Origin: Lachnospiraceae bacterium
GTDB taxonomy: Bacteria; Bacillota; Clostridia; Lachnospirales; Lachnospiraceae
Length of the DNA stretch: 64,000 bases
Assembly: GCA_016286555.1 (NCBI GenBank)
Contig: JAEETA010000013.1
Coordinates: forward strand, 1 to 64,000
Direction: 5' to 3'
Shown one piece after another: positions 57,000 to 64,000 of the stretch (position 1 is the first letter of the stretch; each line of letters starts with the position of its first letter). The notes under the pieces are model-generated. The model made no database searches, was not told the origin of the DNA, and saw only the letters and a list, made by a program, of their open reading frames with translations. The position numbers were made by a program, and so were the translations under genes.

Positions 57000-57788
57000 T
57001 CAAATCTCGATCACCTGAAGTCTCTTTGCGTAAGCCGCATCCGGGCATTTGGCCTGCAGGGCCTGTTCCCGTTTTGCCAGCATCTCGTCCGTATGTCTGG
57101 GATCGTGGTGGGTCAGAAGGAGCTTCTTCGCCCCCGCTTCCGCCATGATCCGTAATCCCATCTCCGGGGTGGAATGACCAAATCCCGCCCTGGAAGGGTA
57201 TTCTTCTTCAAAATACTGCCCGTCGTAGATCAGGAGGTCACACCCTTCTGCGAACTCCGCCAGTCTTTCCTCCAGATCCCCGGAATGTTCAAAGTCCGTG
57301 GCATAGACCAGGGATTTGCTTTCGTGCGTAATGCGAAAGATCGTGCATCCGCCGGGATGAACCCCCTCCATGGTATCCACCCGGACATTCCCCAGGAAAA
57401 AGGTATCCTTTACCTCGGAAAAACGCAGGTCCGCGGGGAAGGACTCCACCATCACCGGCCACAGCGGCGGAGAGAAGAGATGGTCTACCTGCGCCTGCAC
57501 ATCTCCGATGGTTCTGCGGACGCCGTAGATGGTCACCACCTTGTCCGCCACGAAGAGGTGCCGGAAAAAGCACAGTCCCATCATATGGTCCAGGTGCGGA
57601 TGAGTCAGCAGTACGCTGACATGTCCCTCCAGATGCTCCGGCGCTGCCATGAGGCCACTGCCCGCATCCAGAAAAATGGTCTGTCCTGCTGCCTCCAGGA
57701 GATATGCGGAGGTGGCTCCGCCATAGATTGTAAATTCGGGTCCGTCCACGGGAATGGATCCCCGGGCTCCCAAAACTGTCAGCCTCAT
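57000..57788 (-). CDS. MBL-fold metallo-hydrolase
   Basis: The 262-residue protein has the metallo-beta-lactamase metal motif THPHLDHMMG (His63, His65, Asp67, His68). Further ligands lie in VYATDFEHSG and LLLTHHDP. It opens MRLTVLGARGSIPVDGPEF, typical of MBL phosphodiesterase-like proteins. It is the first gene of the FecR-cyclase operon, with the GAF-HD-GYP start 11 bases after its stop. Given a cyclase in the same operon, cyclic-nucleotide hydrolysis is an attractive guess, but the substrate is not visible in the sequence. Confidence 0.85.
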   Translation of the reverse strand: MRLTVLGARGSIPVDGPEFTIYGGATSAYLLEAAGQTIFLDAGSGLMAAPEHLEGHVSVLLTHPHLDHMMGLCFFRHLFVADKVVTIYGVRRTIGDVQAQVDHLFSPPLWPVMVESFPADLRFSEVKDTFFLGNVRVDTMEGVHPGGCTIFRITHESKSLVYATDFEHSGDLEERLAEFAEGCDLLIYDGQYFEEEYPSRAGFGHSTPEMGLRIMAEAGAKKLLLTHHDPRHTDEMLAKREQALQAKCPDAAYAKRLQVIEI

Positions 57789-57852
57789 ATACCTGTTGCC
57801 CCCGAAATACGTATATTCCGCCCCATCTTAAAAACAGACATACTCGGTTACA

Positions 57853-57890
57853 TTAAATCACATTTGTTGTCAAAAGAAAAGGCATTGTTG
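57853..57890 (-). promoter_or_regulatory. Tandem TGACAACA repeats upstream of the MBL-FecR-cyclase operon
   Basis: On the minus strand TGACAACAATG and TGACAACAAATG occur as direct repeats, 21 bases start to start (two helical turns), roughly 80-100 bases before the MBL ATG. The second contains a TTGACA that could be a -35, but no good -10 follows at 17 bases. An activator site is possible. Confidence 0.35.
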
Positions 57891-57940
57891 TCATGTTTTT
57901 CTCAAATAGGCAGTTTTCTGCATTTTTATGGAAACGCAAA

Positions 57941-57972
57941 CCCCGGAAAGCGCGATTTTGCGTTTCCGGGGG
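57941..57972 (-). terminator. Terminator after the ABC exporter operon
   Basis: Arms CCCCGGAAA and TTTCCGGGG, extended by CGC/GCG, form a strong hairpin about 25 bases beyond the ABC exporter stop. T-rich sequence follows in short runs only, so efficiency is uncertain. Confidence 0.55.
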
Positions 57973-57995
57973 TCTATTTTTCAGTATTTATGGGA

Positions 57996-59852
57996 TCATG
58001 ACACCGCATCCACGTAATACTTGGCCTGCGCGGCGAACATCTCGGCATAGATTCCGCCGGGGAGATTCACCAGCTCGTCGTGGGTACCGTATTCTTTAAT
58101 GGTTTTGTCGGAAAAGACTGCGATGTGGTCACAGAATTTACAGCTGGAAAGCCTGTGGGAAATGTAGATGGCAGACTTCCCGCCGACAAGCGTGTCAAAT
58201 TTGCGGTAGATATCATACTCTGCCAAAGGATCCAGGGCCGCGGTGGGCTCGTCCAGGATCACGATGGGCGCGCTGCGATAAAGAGCGCGGCTGATGGCAG
58301 TCTTCTGCTGCTGTCCGCCGGAGAGTTCCGTTCCGTCCTCGTCGAAGCCCTTAAAGAGGGTGGTATCATAACCTTTGGGCAGCTTCTGCGCATCTTCATA
58401 GAGGCCGGAGAGCTTCAGGGTCTCCTCGAAGAAGGCATCGTCCGCCGGCCGCAGACAGTCTCCCGCTTCGACGTTTTCCCGCAGGGAGAAGGGGAAGAGC
58501 TTAAAGTCCTGGAAGACCACGGCGAAGTGTCTGCGATATTCCGCCTCGTCGTACTCCCGGATATCCACGCCGTCCAGCAGGATCCGCCCTTCCGTCACAT
58601 CGTAGAGCCGGCACAGGAGCTTGATCATGGTGGTCTTACCGGCGCCGTTGAGGCCCACCACGGAAAGGTGTTCCCCGGGGCGGATGGTGAGGTTCACGTC
58701 CCGCAGCACATCCTCCTCACTTCTGGGATACCGGAAAGAGACATGATCAAAGACGATGGTGTGTTCCCCCTCCTGCTTTACGGGTTTCTCTCCCTTCAGC
58801 AGTGCATCGGGATACTCCAGATACTTCAGGAACTGGTACGCGTAGCTGCACTTCTGGGTAAGATCCTGGAGGTTACCTCCGATGCCCATGAGGCTGCCGT
58901 AGAGACGGCTGGCGGCGGAGGCGCACATGGTAAAATCACCCACAGTGATGATTCCCTTCAAAGCACGGAGTCCCATGTAGAGGTAGCTGACCCCATCCCG
59001 GATGGCATTGGCTAGGTTCGACTTGTAGGTATTTTTCCGCTGGATGAGGCTCTGCTCATGCCAGAGATCGATCTGCTCCCCGGCAAAGTCTCCGCCCCTT
59101 TCACCGAACATTTCCGCGCAGTCGTAGAGTCTGGTGTCCATACCGTGGCGATAGGAAGGTACATCGAAGAAAAAGTATCCGAAGAGGCGGTTGGACTTGG
59201 CCAGCTTCAGAAAGAATTCCACATTTACCTTCTGGTTTTTCACGTTGTAGTAGCAGACTGCCGCCATGGCCAAGACCTGCACCGGAATGAGCAGAGGGCA
59301 ATAGAAAGCGATGAGGGTCACCACACTGCAGAGGAGGACGAGATTGTACACCACCTCATAGAAGCACCGAAGGACGCCGATGACGCCGCCGGAATACCAG
59401 GAGATGCCCTCCTTTGCCTTGTTCTGCTGGTCCAGCACCGTGGGATCCTCGGTATATTGGAAATCCATCTCCATGGACTTGGTGCATAGGCGGTACTGCA
59501 GGACTCTGTCAAAATAGGCGGAGTACCAGTTTAAGGAGGAGTCCGCAGTGTTTCCCAGGAAGCGGGAAAGGAGCTCCGCCCCCACGGTCAGACCCACATA
59601 CAGAAGGATGCGCTGCATATGGTCCTCTAAAGGAAGCCCGCTCTTGATGGCCATGATCTCATCCACCAGGAGTTTGGGCAGGAGCAGGACTTTCAACTCC
59701 GACAGTGCGGCACCGAAAAATTTCAGGATGTAGAGGAAGAAAACGCTCTTTTTCTCGGTCCATGCGATCTTTAACATATAGCCCAGGGATCGTTTGGTCA
59801 TGTGCCATACGCTGGGGCCTTTTTCCATTTGAGATTCGTATTCTTTGATCAT
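57996..59852 (-). CDS. ABC exporter half-transporter (permease-ATPase fusion)
   Basis: The 618-residue protein has six membrane helices (1-345), then an ATPase domain with Walker A GLNGAGKTT (Lys406), signature ELSGGQQQK and Walker B IVILDEPTAALDP. The switch His is in ISHRLSSCKFC. AAGGAG precedes the ATG. It is separated from a homologous half-transporter by 374 bases of structured repeats, and the two probably form a heterodimer. Close relatives export peptides or drugs; substrate unknown. Confidence 0.92.
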   Translation of the reverse strand: MIKEYESQMEKGPSVWHMTKRSLGYMLKIAWTEKKSVFFLYILKFFGAALSELKVLLLPKLLVDEIMAIKSGLPLEDHMQRILLYVGLTVGAELLSRFLGNTADSSLNWYSAYFDRVLQYRLCTKSMEMDFQYTEDPTVLDQQNKAKEGISWYSGGVIGVLRCFYEVVYNLVLLCSVVTLIAFYCPLLIPVQVLAMAAVCYYNVKNQKVNVEFFLKLAKSNRLFGYFFFDVPSYRHGMDTRLYDCAEMFGERGGDFAGEQIDLWHEQSLIQRKNTYKSNLANAIRDGVSYLYMGLRALKGIITVGDFTMCASAASRLYGSLMGIGGNLQDLTQKCSYAYQFLKYLEYPDALLKGEKPVKQEGEHTIVFDHVSFRYPRSEEDVLRDVNLTIRPGEHLSVVGLNGAGKTTMIKLLCRLYDVTEGRILLDGVDIREYDEAEYRRHFAVVFQDFKLFPFSLRENVEAGDCLRPADDAFFEETLKLSGLYEDAQKLPKGYDTTLFKGFDEDGTELSGGQQQKTAISRALYRSAPIVILDEPTAALDPLAEYDIYRKFDTLVGGKSAIYISHRLSSCKFCDHIAVFSDKTIKEYGTHDELVNLPGGIYAEMFAAQAKYYVDAVS

Positions 59853-59879
59853 GAATGATCTCCTTATTGTGTGTCATAC

Positions 59880-60050
59880 GGATGGCTCCGTTTCTTCGAA
59901 ACTCCCGCCATCCTCCTAGTACAACAGACCGCTTTGCGCTCTGTTGTCATGCATTCGCAATCCGCTGATTCACTTCGTGAATCGCTACTTGCTCATGCCC
60001 GGGAGGGTCCCAAAGTCTCAATGCTCCTCTTGCAAGCAAGATCGCATTGT
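59880..60050 (-). repeat. Structured intergenic repeat, copy C (distal member of tandem pair)
   Basis: On the minus strand this copy has the CAATGC/GCATTG stem with a CTTGCTTGCAAG cap, the core (plus coordinates 59952-59997) with GATTCAC/GTGAATC arms, an extra hairpin (ACAACAGA/TCTGTTGT, 59921-59948) and the 3' hairpin GGATGGC...GCCATCC (59880-59913) enclosing GTTTCGAAGAAAC. It lacks the 5' GGGGACCAAGG segment of copy D. The 374-base gap between the ABC genes contains only copies C and D. Confidence 0.8.
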
Positions 60051-60074
60051 ATGCTTGTTTTTTGTGTGGAATAC

Positions 60075-60226
60075 GGATGGCTCCGTTTCTTCGAAACTCC
60101 CGCCATCCTCCGTCCATTCGCAATCCGCTGATTCACTTCGTGAATCGCTACTTGCTCATGTCCGGGCGGGTCCCAAAGTCTCAATGCTCCTCTTGCAAGC
60201 AAGATCGCATTGTGACCTTGGTCCCC
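60075..60226 (-). repeat. Structured intergenic repeat, copy D (proximal member of tandem pair)
   Basis: The minus-strand element begins immediately after the ABC stop with GGGGACCAAGGTC. This pairs with GACTTTGGGACCC through an internal loop of tandem G-A pairs and encloses the CAATGC/GCATTG stem. The core (plus coordinates 60115-60160) and the 3' hairpin GGATGGC/GCCATCC (60075-60108) follow. It is the most complete copy and the best reference for a model. Confidence 0.82.
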
Positions 60227-62053
60227 TTATTCCACATAGTACTGAGCTTGAACACGGAACATTTCGCTGTATGCGCCGCCCTGTTCCAGGAGGCTTTCGT
60301 GGGTGCCGTACTCCGCCAGCGCCGCATCCTTAAACATGGCCACATGATCGCAGAACTGTGTGGAGCTGAGTCTGTGGCTGATGTAGATGGCTGTCTTGCC
60401 CGAGACCAGACGGTCGAATTCCCGATAGAGTCTGGACTCTGCCAGAGCGTCCAACGCAGCGGTTGGCTCATCCAGCACGATCACGGGAGCATCCTTGTAG
60501 AGAGCTCTGGCCAGTGCGATCTTCTGCTTTTCGCCGCCGGAAAAATCGACACCGTCGTCATAAATCACCTTCAGCACTTCCGTGTCGACGCCCTTTTCCA
60601 GCTCCGCCACCTTCTCCTCCATTCCCGCATCCGCCAGGCTCTTTAGAGCCCGGTCCTTATCCGTTGCTTCGGGGGTGGTCATGGAGACATTGTTGCTTAA
60701 GGGGAAGGCGAAGAGACACACCTCCTGGAAGGCGGGGGAAAAGAGTCTGTAATAGTCTCTCCGGTCAAAGGTGGATACGTCGATACCGTTTAAGAGGATC
60801 CGTCCTTTGGTGGGCTCATAGAGCCGCAACAGGAGCTTGATGAAGGTGGATTTTCCGGCGCCGTTCTGTCCCACCACCGCCAGTTTTTCTCCGGCCTTCA
60901 CCGTGAGATTCAGTCCTTTGACGGCATACTCCTCGGCATTCGGATATTTGAACCACACATCCTCAAAGGTAAATTCATAAGTATCATATTTCGGAATGGG
61001 ATCGCCGCCCTCCTTCAGGTCGGAATCGATGTCCATGAAGCTGCGGAAATCGTCCACTTCTCTGTTTCTTGCCAGCAGGTCCGTGATATTGCCCAGGACG
61101 CTGACCATGTAGCTGAAAAAGGTGGCTGCAGAGCCCAGGTAAAGGGTAAAGTTACCCACGCTCAGATCCTTATGGATCACACAGTAGATCAGCCATGCGT
61201 AGAGTCCCACCTGAGCGACGGCCCAGAGGAGATTGCCGATCTGACCGCAGACCCACCAGCGCAGCTCGTTTTCCTTCGCTGCTGCCAGGCGCTCTTCTCC
61301 CAGGGCTTTGTATTTTTTCATGAGGAAGTCTTTGAGACCGTACATGCGGATGTCCTTCGCCGCGGAAAAATCGGTGAAGGTGTAAGACATGTAATTATCC
61401 TTCCGCCACCAGGTGGCCAGAGGATCCCAGATCTTTTTCTTGCAGACTTTGTTGGTGTGATTCTGGACCAGAGCCTGAAGCACGGCGATGCCCGCCATGC
61501 CCAACACCACGGGAAGGCTAAGCGTACCCATGATCACGAGGCCTGCGATAACAACCGACAGATTTGTCAGAAATCGCTCCGTGACCCGCATCATGCCCTC
61601 CACGCCGTTATCATTGTTGTTGGTGGCGTTTCCGGCCTTCTGATAACAGTCCATCACATCCTTGTCCTCCAGATTCTGGAAGCGTTGGGTCATGAACTTG
61701 CGATTTTTCTCGAAGATCAGAAAGAATCTGGAATTGATGTAACGATACCAGTTCTCACTGTATCCGTAACTTTCACTGACAGTAAAGAGTACCTGGATCA
61801 GGAAAAGGATGCCGATGGTGACGAGGAGCCCCTTAGGGTCCTGTCCTTCCGTGATGGCATCGATGACGAATTTTGAGATAAAAGTCCAAAGATATCTGGT
61901 GACGGTGACAGAAATAACGAGCACCAGCCAGACAAATTTCAATTTCGGCTCCGTCCGGAACATGGATCCCAGAACATAATCCATGTTGGACTTCAGGCCG
62001 TACACATGGTGCAGCCTGTTCTTTGCTTCTTCGTTTTCTTTTTTTCTCCCCAT
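60227..62053 (-). CDS. ABC exporter half-transporter (permease-ATPase fusion)
   Basis: The 608-residue partner has six helices, then an ATPase with Walker A GQNGAGKST (Lys401), signature DFSGGEKQK, Walker B VIVLDEPTAALDA and ISHRLSSTQFC. Its ATPase half is clearly related to the downstream transporter, but the membrane half is diverged, as expected for heterodimeric exporters. It lies 120 bases after the MATE gene. No lantibiotic or peptide gene is visible nearby, so the cargo is unknown. Confidence 0.92.
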   Translation of the reverse strand: MGRKKENEEAKNRLHHVYGLKSNMDYVLGSMFRTEPKLKFVWLVLVISVTVTRYLWTFISKFVIDAITEGQDPKGLLVTIGILFLIQVLFTVSESYGYSENWYRYINSRFFLIFEKNRKFMTQRFQNLEDKDVMDCYQKAGNATNNNDNGVEGMMRVTERFLTNLSVVIAGLVIMGTLSLPVVLGMAGIAVLQALVQNHTNKVCKKKIWDPLATWWRKDNYMSYTFTDFSAAKDIRMYGLKDFLMKKYKALGEERLAAAKENELRWWVCGQIGNLLWAVAQVGLYAWLIYCVIHKDLSVGNFTLYLGSAATFFSYMVSVLGNITDLLARNREVDDFRSFMDIDSDLKEGGDPIPKYDTYEFTFEDVWFKYPNAEEYAVKGLNLTVKAGEKLAVVGQNGAGKSTFIKLLLRLYEPTKGRILLNGIDVSTFDRRDYYRLFSPAFQEVCLFAFPLSNNVSMTTPEATDKDRALKSLADAGMEEKVAELEKGVDTEVLKVIYDDGVDFSGGEKQKIALARALYKDAPVIVLDEPTAALDALAESRLYREFDRLVSGKTAIYISHRLSSTQFCDHVAMFKDAALAEYGTHESLLEQGGAYSEMFRVQAQYYVE

Positions 62054-62173
62054 ACCCTCATTCCTTTCGGCGCCCCGCCCCCCCCTTTAGAAGCGGGTGC
62101 CGCAATATGTGTCCATTTCTTTCGGCCTCGTCCCTCAGAGCAGACACCGCAAGCTTCGCTCATTTCTGTCCTT

Positions 62174-63574
62174 TCAAGCCGGCTGTTTTCCGGTGGAGAT
62201 CTTCTTCACCCACTTGCCGGTCTGCAGTCTGTGATAGCTCCAGAAGGTCTTGATGATCTGATCGGACTTCAGGGCCACATAGATCCAGAAGGGATCCAGC
62301 TTCAGCACAAAGGCTGTGATGAGTCCCAGGGGGATGGAGACGACCCAGAGGAAAATATTGTCCGTGATCATCAGCATTTTCGTATCGCCGCCGCCTCGCA
62401 GGACGCCCTTGGTCATGATGCTGTTGGTGGCCTGGAAAATGATGATGACGCTGAGCGCGATCATGAGCTGCTCCGCGATGGCTTTGGTATCCTCCGCCAG
62501 TCCCGAATAGGAGCCAATGACGGGATTTTTGATCAGCATGATGATGAGCGCGGAGATCAGCCCCAGACCAATGCCCAGTCCGAAGAAGAGATACCCCTGC
62601 CGCATGGTTTTTTCCCTGTCTCCCGTGCCAAGGGTCTGGCCGGTGACGATGGCGCCGGACTGGCTGACACCGGAAACCACCACGGAACTGAGCTGCTGGG
62701 TCACTGCGGTGATGGCAACCGCCGCCACCATTTTGGTGCCCACATGTCCGATGATGATGGACACGGTATTGTTACCGATGGCCAGAATGCCGTCGCTGAT
62801 GAGTACGGGAATGCAGATCCGGATGTACTCTCCCAGGAGGGAGCCGGTCTTCATGAACATGTGCTCAAAGCGGAACTCAATCTCCTTATCCCGCACCAGA
62901 AGATAACCCACGATGATGGCCGCCTCAAAGATCCGGGCGATGAGGGTACCGATGGCGGCACCTGCCACCTCCATGCGGGGCGCGCCCAGCTTACCGAAGA
63001 TAAAGGCATAATTTGCCAGGATGTTTACGAAAAAGGCGCCGAAGGAGACCAGCAGCGGGAGCCGCACCTGCCGCACGGAGCGCAGGGCGATGGTGGTGGT
63101 AAGAGACGCTCCCAGGAAAAAGTAGCTCAGCACAGACCATCGGAAATAGGTGGTGCCCAGCGCCACGATGTGCTCCTCCGTGGTGTAGGTCCGCATGATG
63201 AATTCCGGGAAAAATGCGGTGGCCAGAGCGAAGAGGAGTGCCAGGGCCAGGGTGAGCCGCAGCATGAGGCACACGGTCTGCCGCAGGGCGGTCTCCGCCT
63301 TCTCCGGCGCATCTCCCGCGGATTTCATGCCGTAATACCGGGACACCAGCACCGATGCTCCCATGCCCAAACCCATGCAGAAAATGTGGTAAATGGTGAT
63401 GAAGGAATTGGCCAGGGAGGTGGCGCTCAGGGCATCCTCCGACAGGCTTCCCACCATGATGGTGTCGATCATATTCACACCGATGGTCACCAGACTCTGG
63501 AGAGCGATGGGCAGTGCCAGGGTAAAGACATTGCGGTAAAAATGCGGATCCTTGTCGAAAAGTTTATGCTTCAT
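62174..63574 (-). CDS. MATE family efflux transporter
   Basis: The 466-residue protein (ATG at 63574; a TTG 24 bases upstream overlaps the preceding gene) has about twelve helices in two related halves. NMIDTIMVGSLSEDALSATSLANS and GMGASVLVSRYYG are MATE hallmarks, and QSGAIVTGQTLG marks the second half. It couples Na+ or H+ entry to export of cationic compounds. It starts 4 bases after the GH51 stop. Confidence 0.92.
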   Translation of the reverse strand: MKHKLFDKDPHFYRNVFTLALPIALQSLVTIGVNMIDTIMVGSLSEDALSATSLANSFITIYHIFCMGLGMGASVLVSRYYGMKSAGDAPEKAETALRQTVCLMLRLTLALALLFALATAFFPEFIMRTYTTEEHIVALGTTYFRWSVLSYFFLGASLTTTIALRSVRQVRLPLLVSFGAFFVNILANYAFIFGKLGAPRMEVAGAAIGTLIARIFEAAIIVGYLLVRDKEIEFRFEHMFMKTGSLLGEYIRICIPVLISDGILAIGNNTVSIIIGHVGTKMVAAVAITAVTQQLSSVVVSGVSQSGAIVTGQTLGTGDREKTMRQGYLFFGLGIGLGLISALIIMLIKNPVIGSYSGLAEDTKAIAEQLMIALSVIIIFQATNSIMTKGVLRGGGDTKMLMITDNIFLWVVSIPLGLITAFVLKLDPFWIYVALKSDQIIKTFWSYHRLQTGKWVKKISTGKQPA

Positions 63575-63578
63575 GGGT

Positions 63579-64000
63579 TCAATCTTTCTCGAAAACAAAC
63601 ACGTTCCAGGAGAGAGGCTTTACATGTGCCTTCAGCTCTCCGTTCTCAAAGCTGCAGTCCGCGATCTCCGCAGGACTGATGCGCGTGTCATTTTCGTAGG
63701 TATTTTTCTCCTCGAGATCACCGGCGCGGAGCTGCGTCGCCTTCGCGATGTGATACCCTTCAAAGCCCTTCACGTCCAGGGTCAGGGGGTACTCCGTCTC
63801 CTCATTCCGGTTGATGACAAAGACGGTGAGGCGATCCTGCTCTTTATTCCAGGCGGAAGCAGCATCGATGTAGGGCACGCCCTCCATGCCGGTGTACTGG
63901 GAAGTGTCCTCGATGGCGTAACCCGGCATATCGTAAGTCTCACAGGCCACCTTCGTCTCCATGGATGTTCCCTTTGCGTAGGTCAGAAGATCCAGGAATG
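63579..64000 (-). CDS. Alpha-L-arabinofuranosidase GH51, C-terminal fragment
   Basis: Reading continues to the window edge: TYAKGTSMETKV precedes ACETYDMPGYAIED. PYIDAASAWNKEQDRLTVFVINRNEE and the ending SWNVFVFEKD match the C-terminal beta-sandwich of GH51 arabinofuranosidases. The catalytic domain is outside the window. The enzyme releases arabinose from arabinoxylan or arabinan fragments, in line with a plant-polysaccharide-degrading gut or rumen lifestyle. The 4-base gap to the MATE gene suggests cotranscription. Confidence 0.82.
   Translation of the reverse strand, partial: FLDLLTYAKGTSMETKVACETYDMPGYAIEDTSQYTGMEGVPYIDAASAWNKEQDRLTVFVINRNEETEYPLTLDVKGFEGYHIAKATQLRAGDLEEKNTYENDTRISPAEIADCSFENGELKAHVKPLSWNVFVFEKD

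Noticed and set aside
57830-57870. CRP-type site TGTGA-N6-xxACA upstream of the cyclase operon
   Set aside because: Only one half-site (TGTGA) fits; the second half (GTAAC) does not.
59880-60226. CRISPR array
   Set aside because: There are only two long copies with internal hairpins, no short uniform repeats, no regular spacers and no cas genes.
63575-63598. Longer MATE start at a TTG
   Set aside because: It overlaps the GH51 end, has no ribosome-binding site, and the ATG at 63574 fits the family start better.

Overview
The window looks like a chromosomal segment of an anaerobic Firmicute, most likely a relatively G+C-rich member of the Lachnospiraceae or a close Clostridia relative. The reasons are an rplI-dnaB pair, a MecA-type adaptor, the short archaeal/eukaryal-type ProRS, a Bmp-type nucleoside ABC importer, uxuA/uxuB, DUF4214 and InlB-type repeat surface proteins, a DUF3990 toxin-like gene, and many cyclic-dinucleotide signalling proteins. 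Assignments come from reading the translated sequences and motifs; no database search was run. Nearly every gene is on the minus strand. The exceptions are tRNA-Lys and a three-gene cluster at 25.7-29.3 kb.

Layout by position (minus-strand transcription runs from high to low coordinate). 0-6.7 kb: start of dnaB, rplI, proS, a TPM-domain protein, a zinc-ribbon membrane protein, mecA and a TatD nuclease. 6.7-9 kb: tRNA-Lys(CTT) with its own promoter and terminator, trpS and a Ca2+/Na+ antiporter. 9-21 kb: one unidirectional run of a GGDEF-EAL protein, a GH3 beta-glucosidase, a Bmp lipoprotein, its ABC ATPase and two permeases, and a 7TM hybrid histidine kinase. 21-24 kb: a large secreted DUF4214 protein. 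24.3-25.6 kb: a toxin-antitoxin-like pair (DUF3990 ADP-ribosyltransferase-fold protein plus an Xre-type regulator) with an excellent promoter and operator. 25.7-29.3 kb (plus strand): radical SAM, MBOAT acyltransferase and SGNH-like protein. 29.4-32.3 kb: uxuB and uxuA. 32.4-42 kb: a four-gene signalling operon (HD-GYP, propeller hybrid kinase with REC and Hpt, double-receiver regulator, 7TM-HD-GYP). 42.2-43.9 kb: a SulP anion transporter. 44-57.8 kb: an MBL hydrolase, a GAF-HD-GYP protein, three giant FecR/InlB-repeat membrane proteins and a CHASE2 adenylate cyclase, apparently one operon. 58-64 kb: two ABC exporter half-transporters, a MATE exporter and the C-terminal end of a GH51 arabinofuranosidase.

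Two themes stand out. First, second-messenger signalling is dense: one GGDEF-EAL, three HD-GYP proteins, two hybrid kinases, one double-receiver protein and one class III adenylate cyclase in about 50 kb. The strongest candidate for an undescribed system is the 44-57.8 kb operon. It pairs an extracytoplasmic CHASE2-cyclase with three paralogous FecR-InlB-repeat proteins, and carries two possible nucleotide-signal hydrolases at its head. Second, a family of structured repeats lies directly after stop codons (about 605-768, 2249-2482, and a tandem pair at 59880-60226). All copies have the same orientation and show compensatory changes in their stems. I do not recognise this family; it may be a structured RNA element or a MITE-like repeat.
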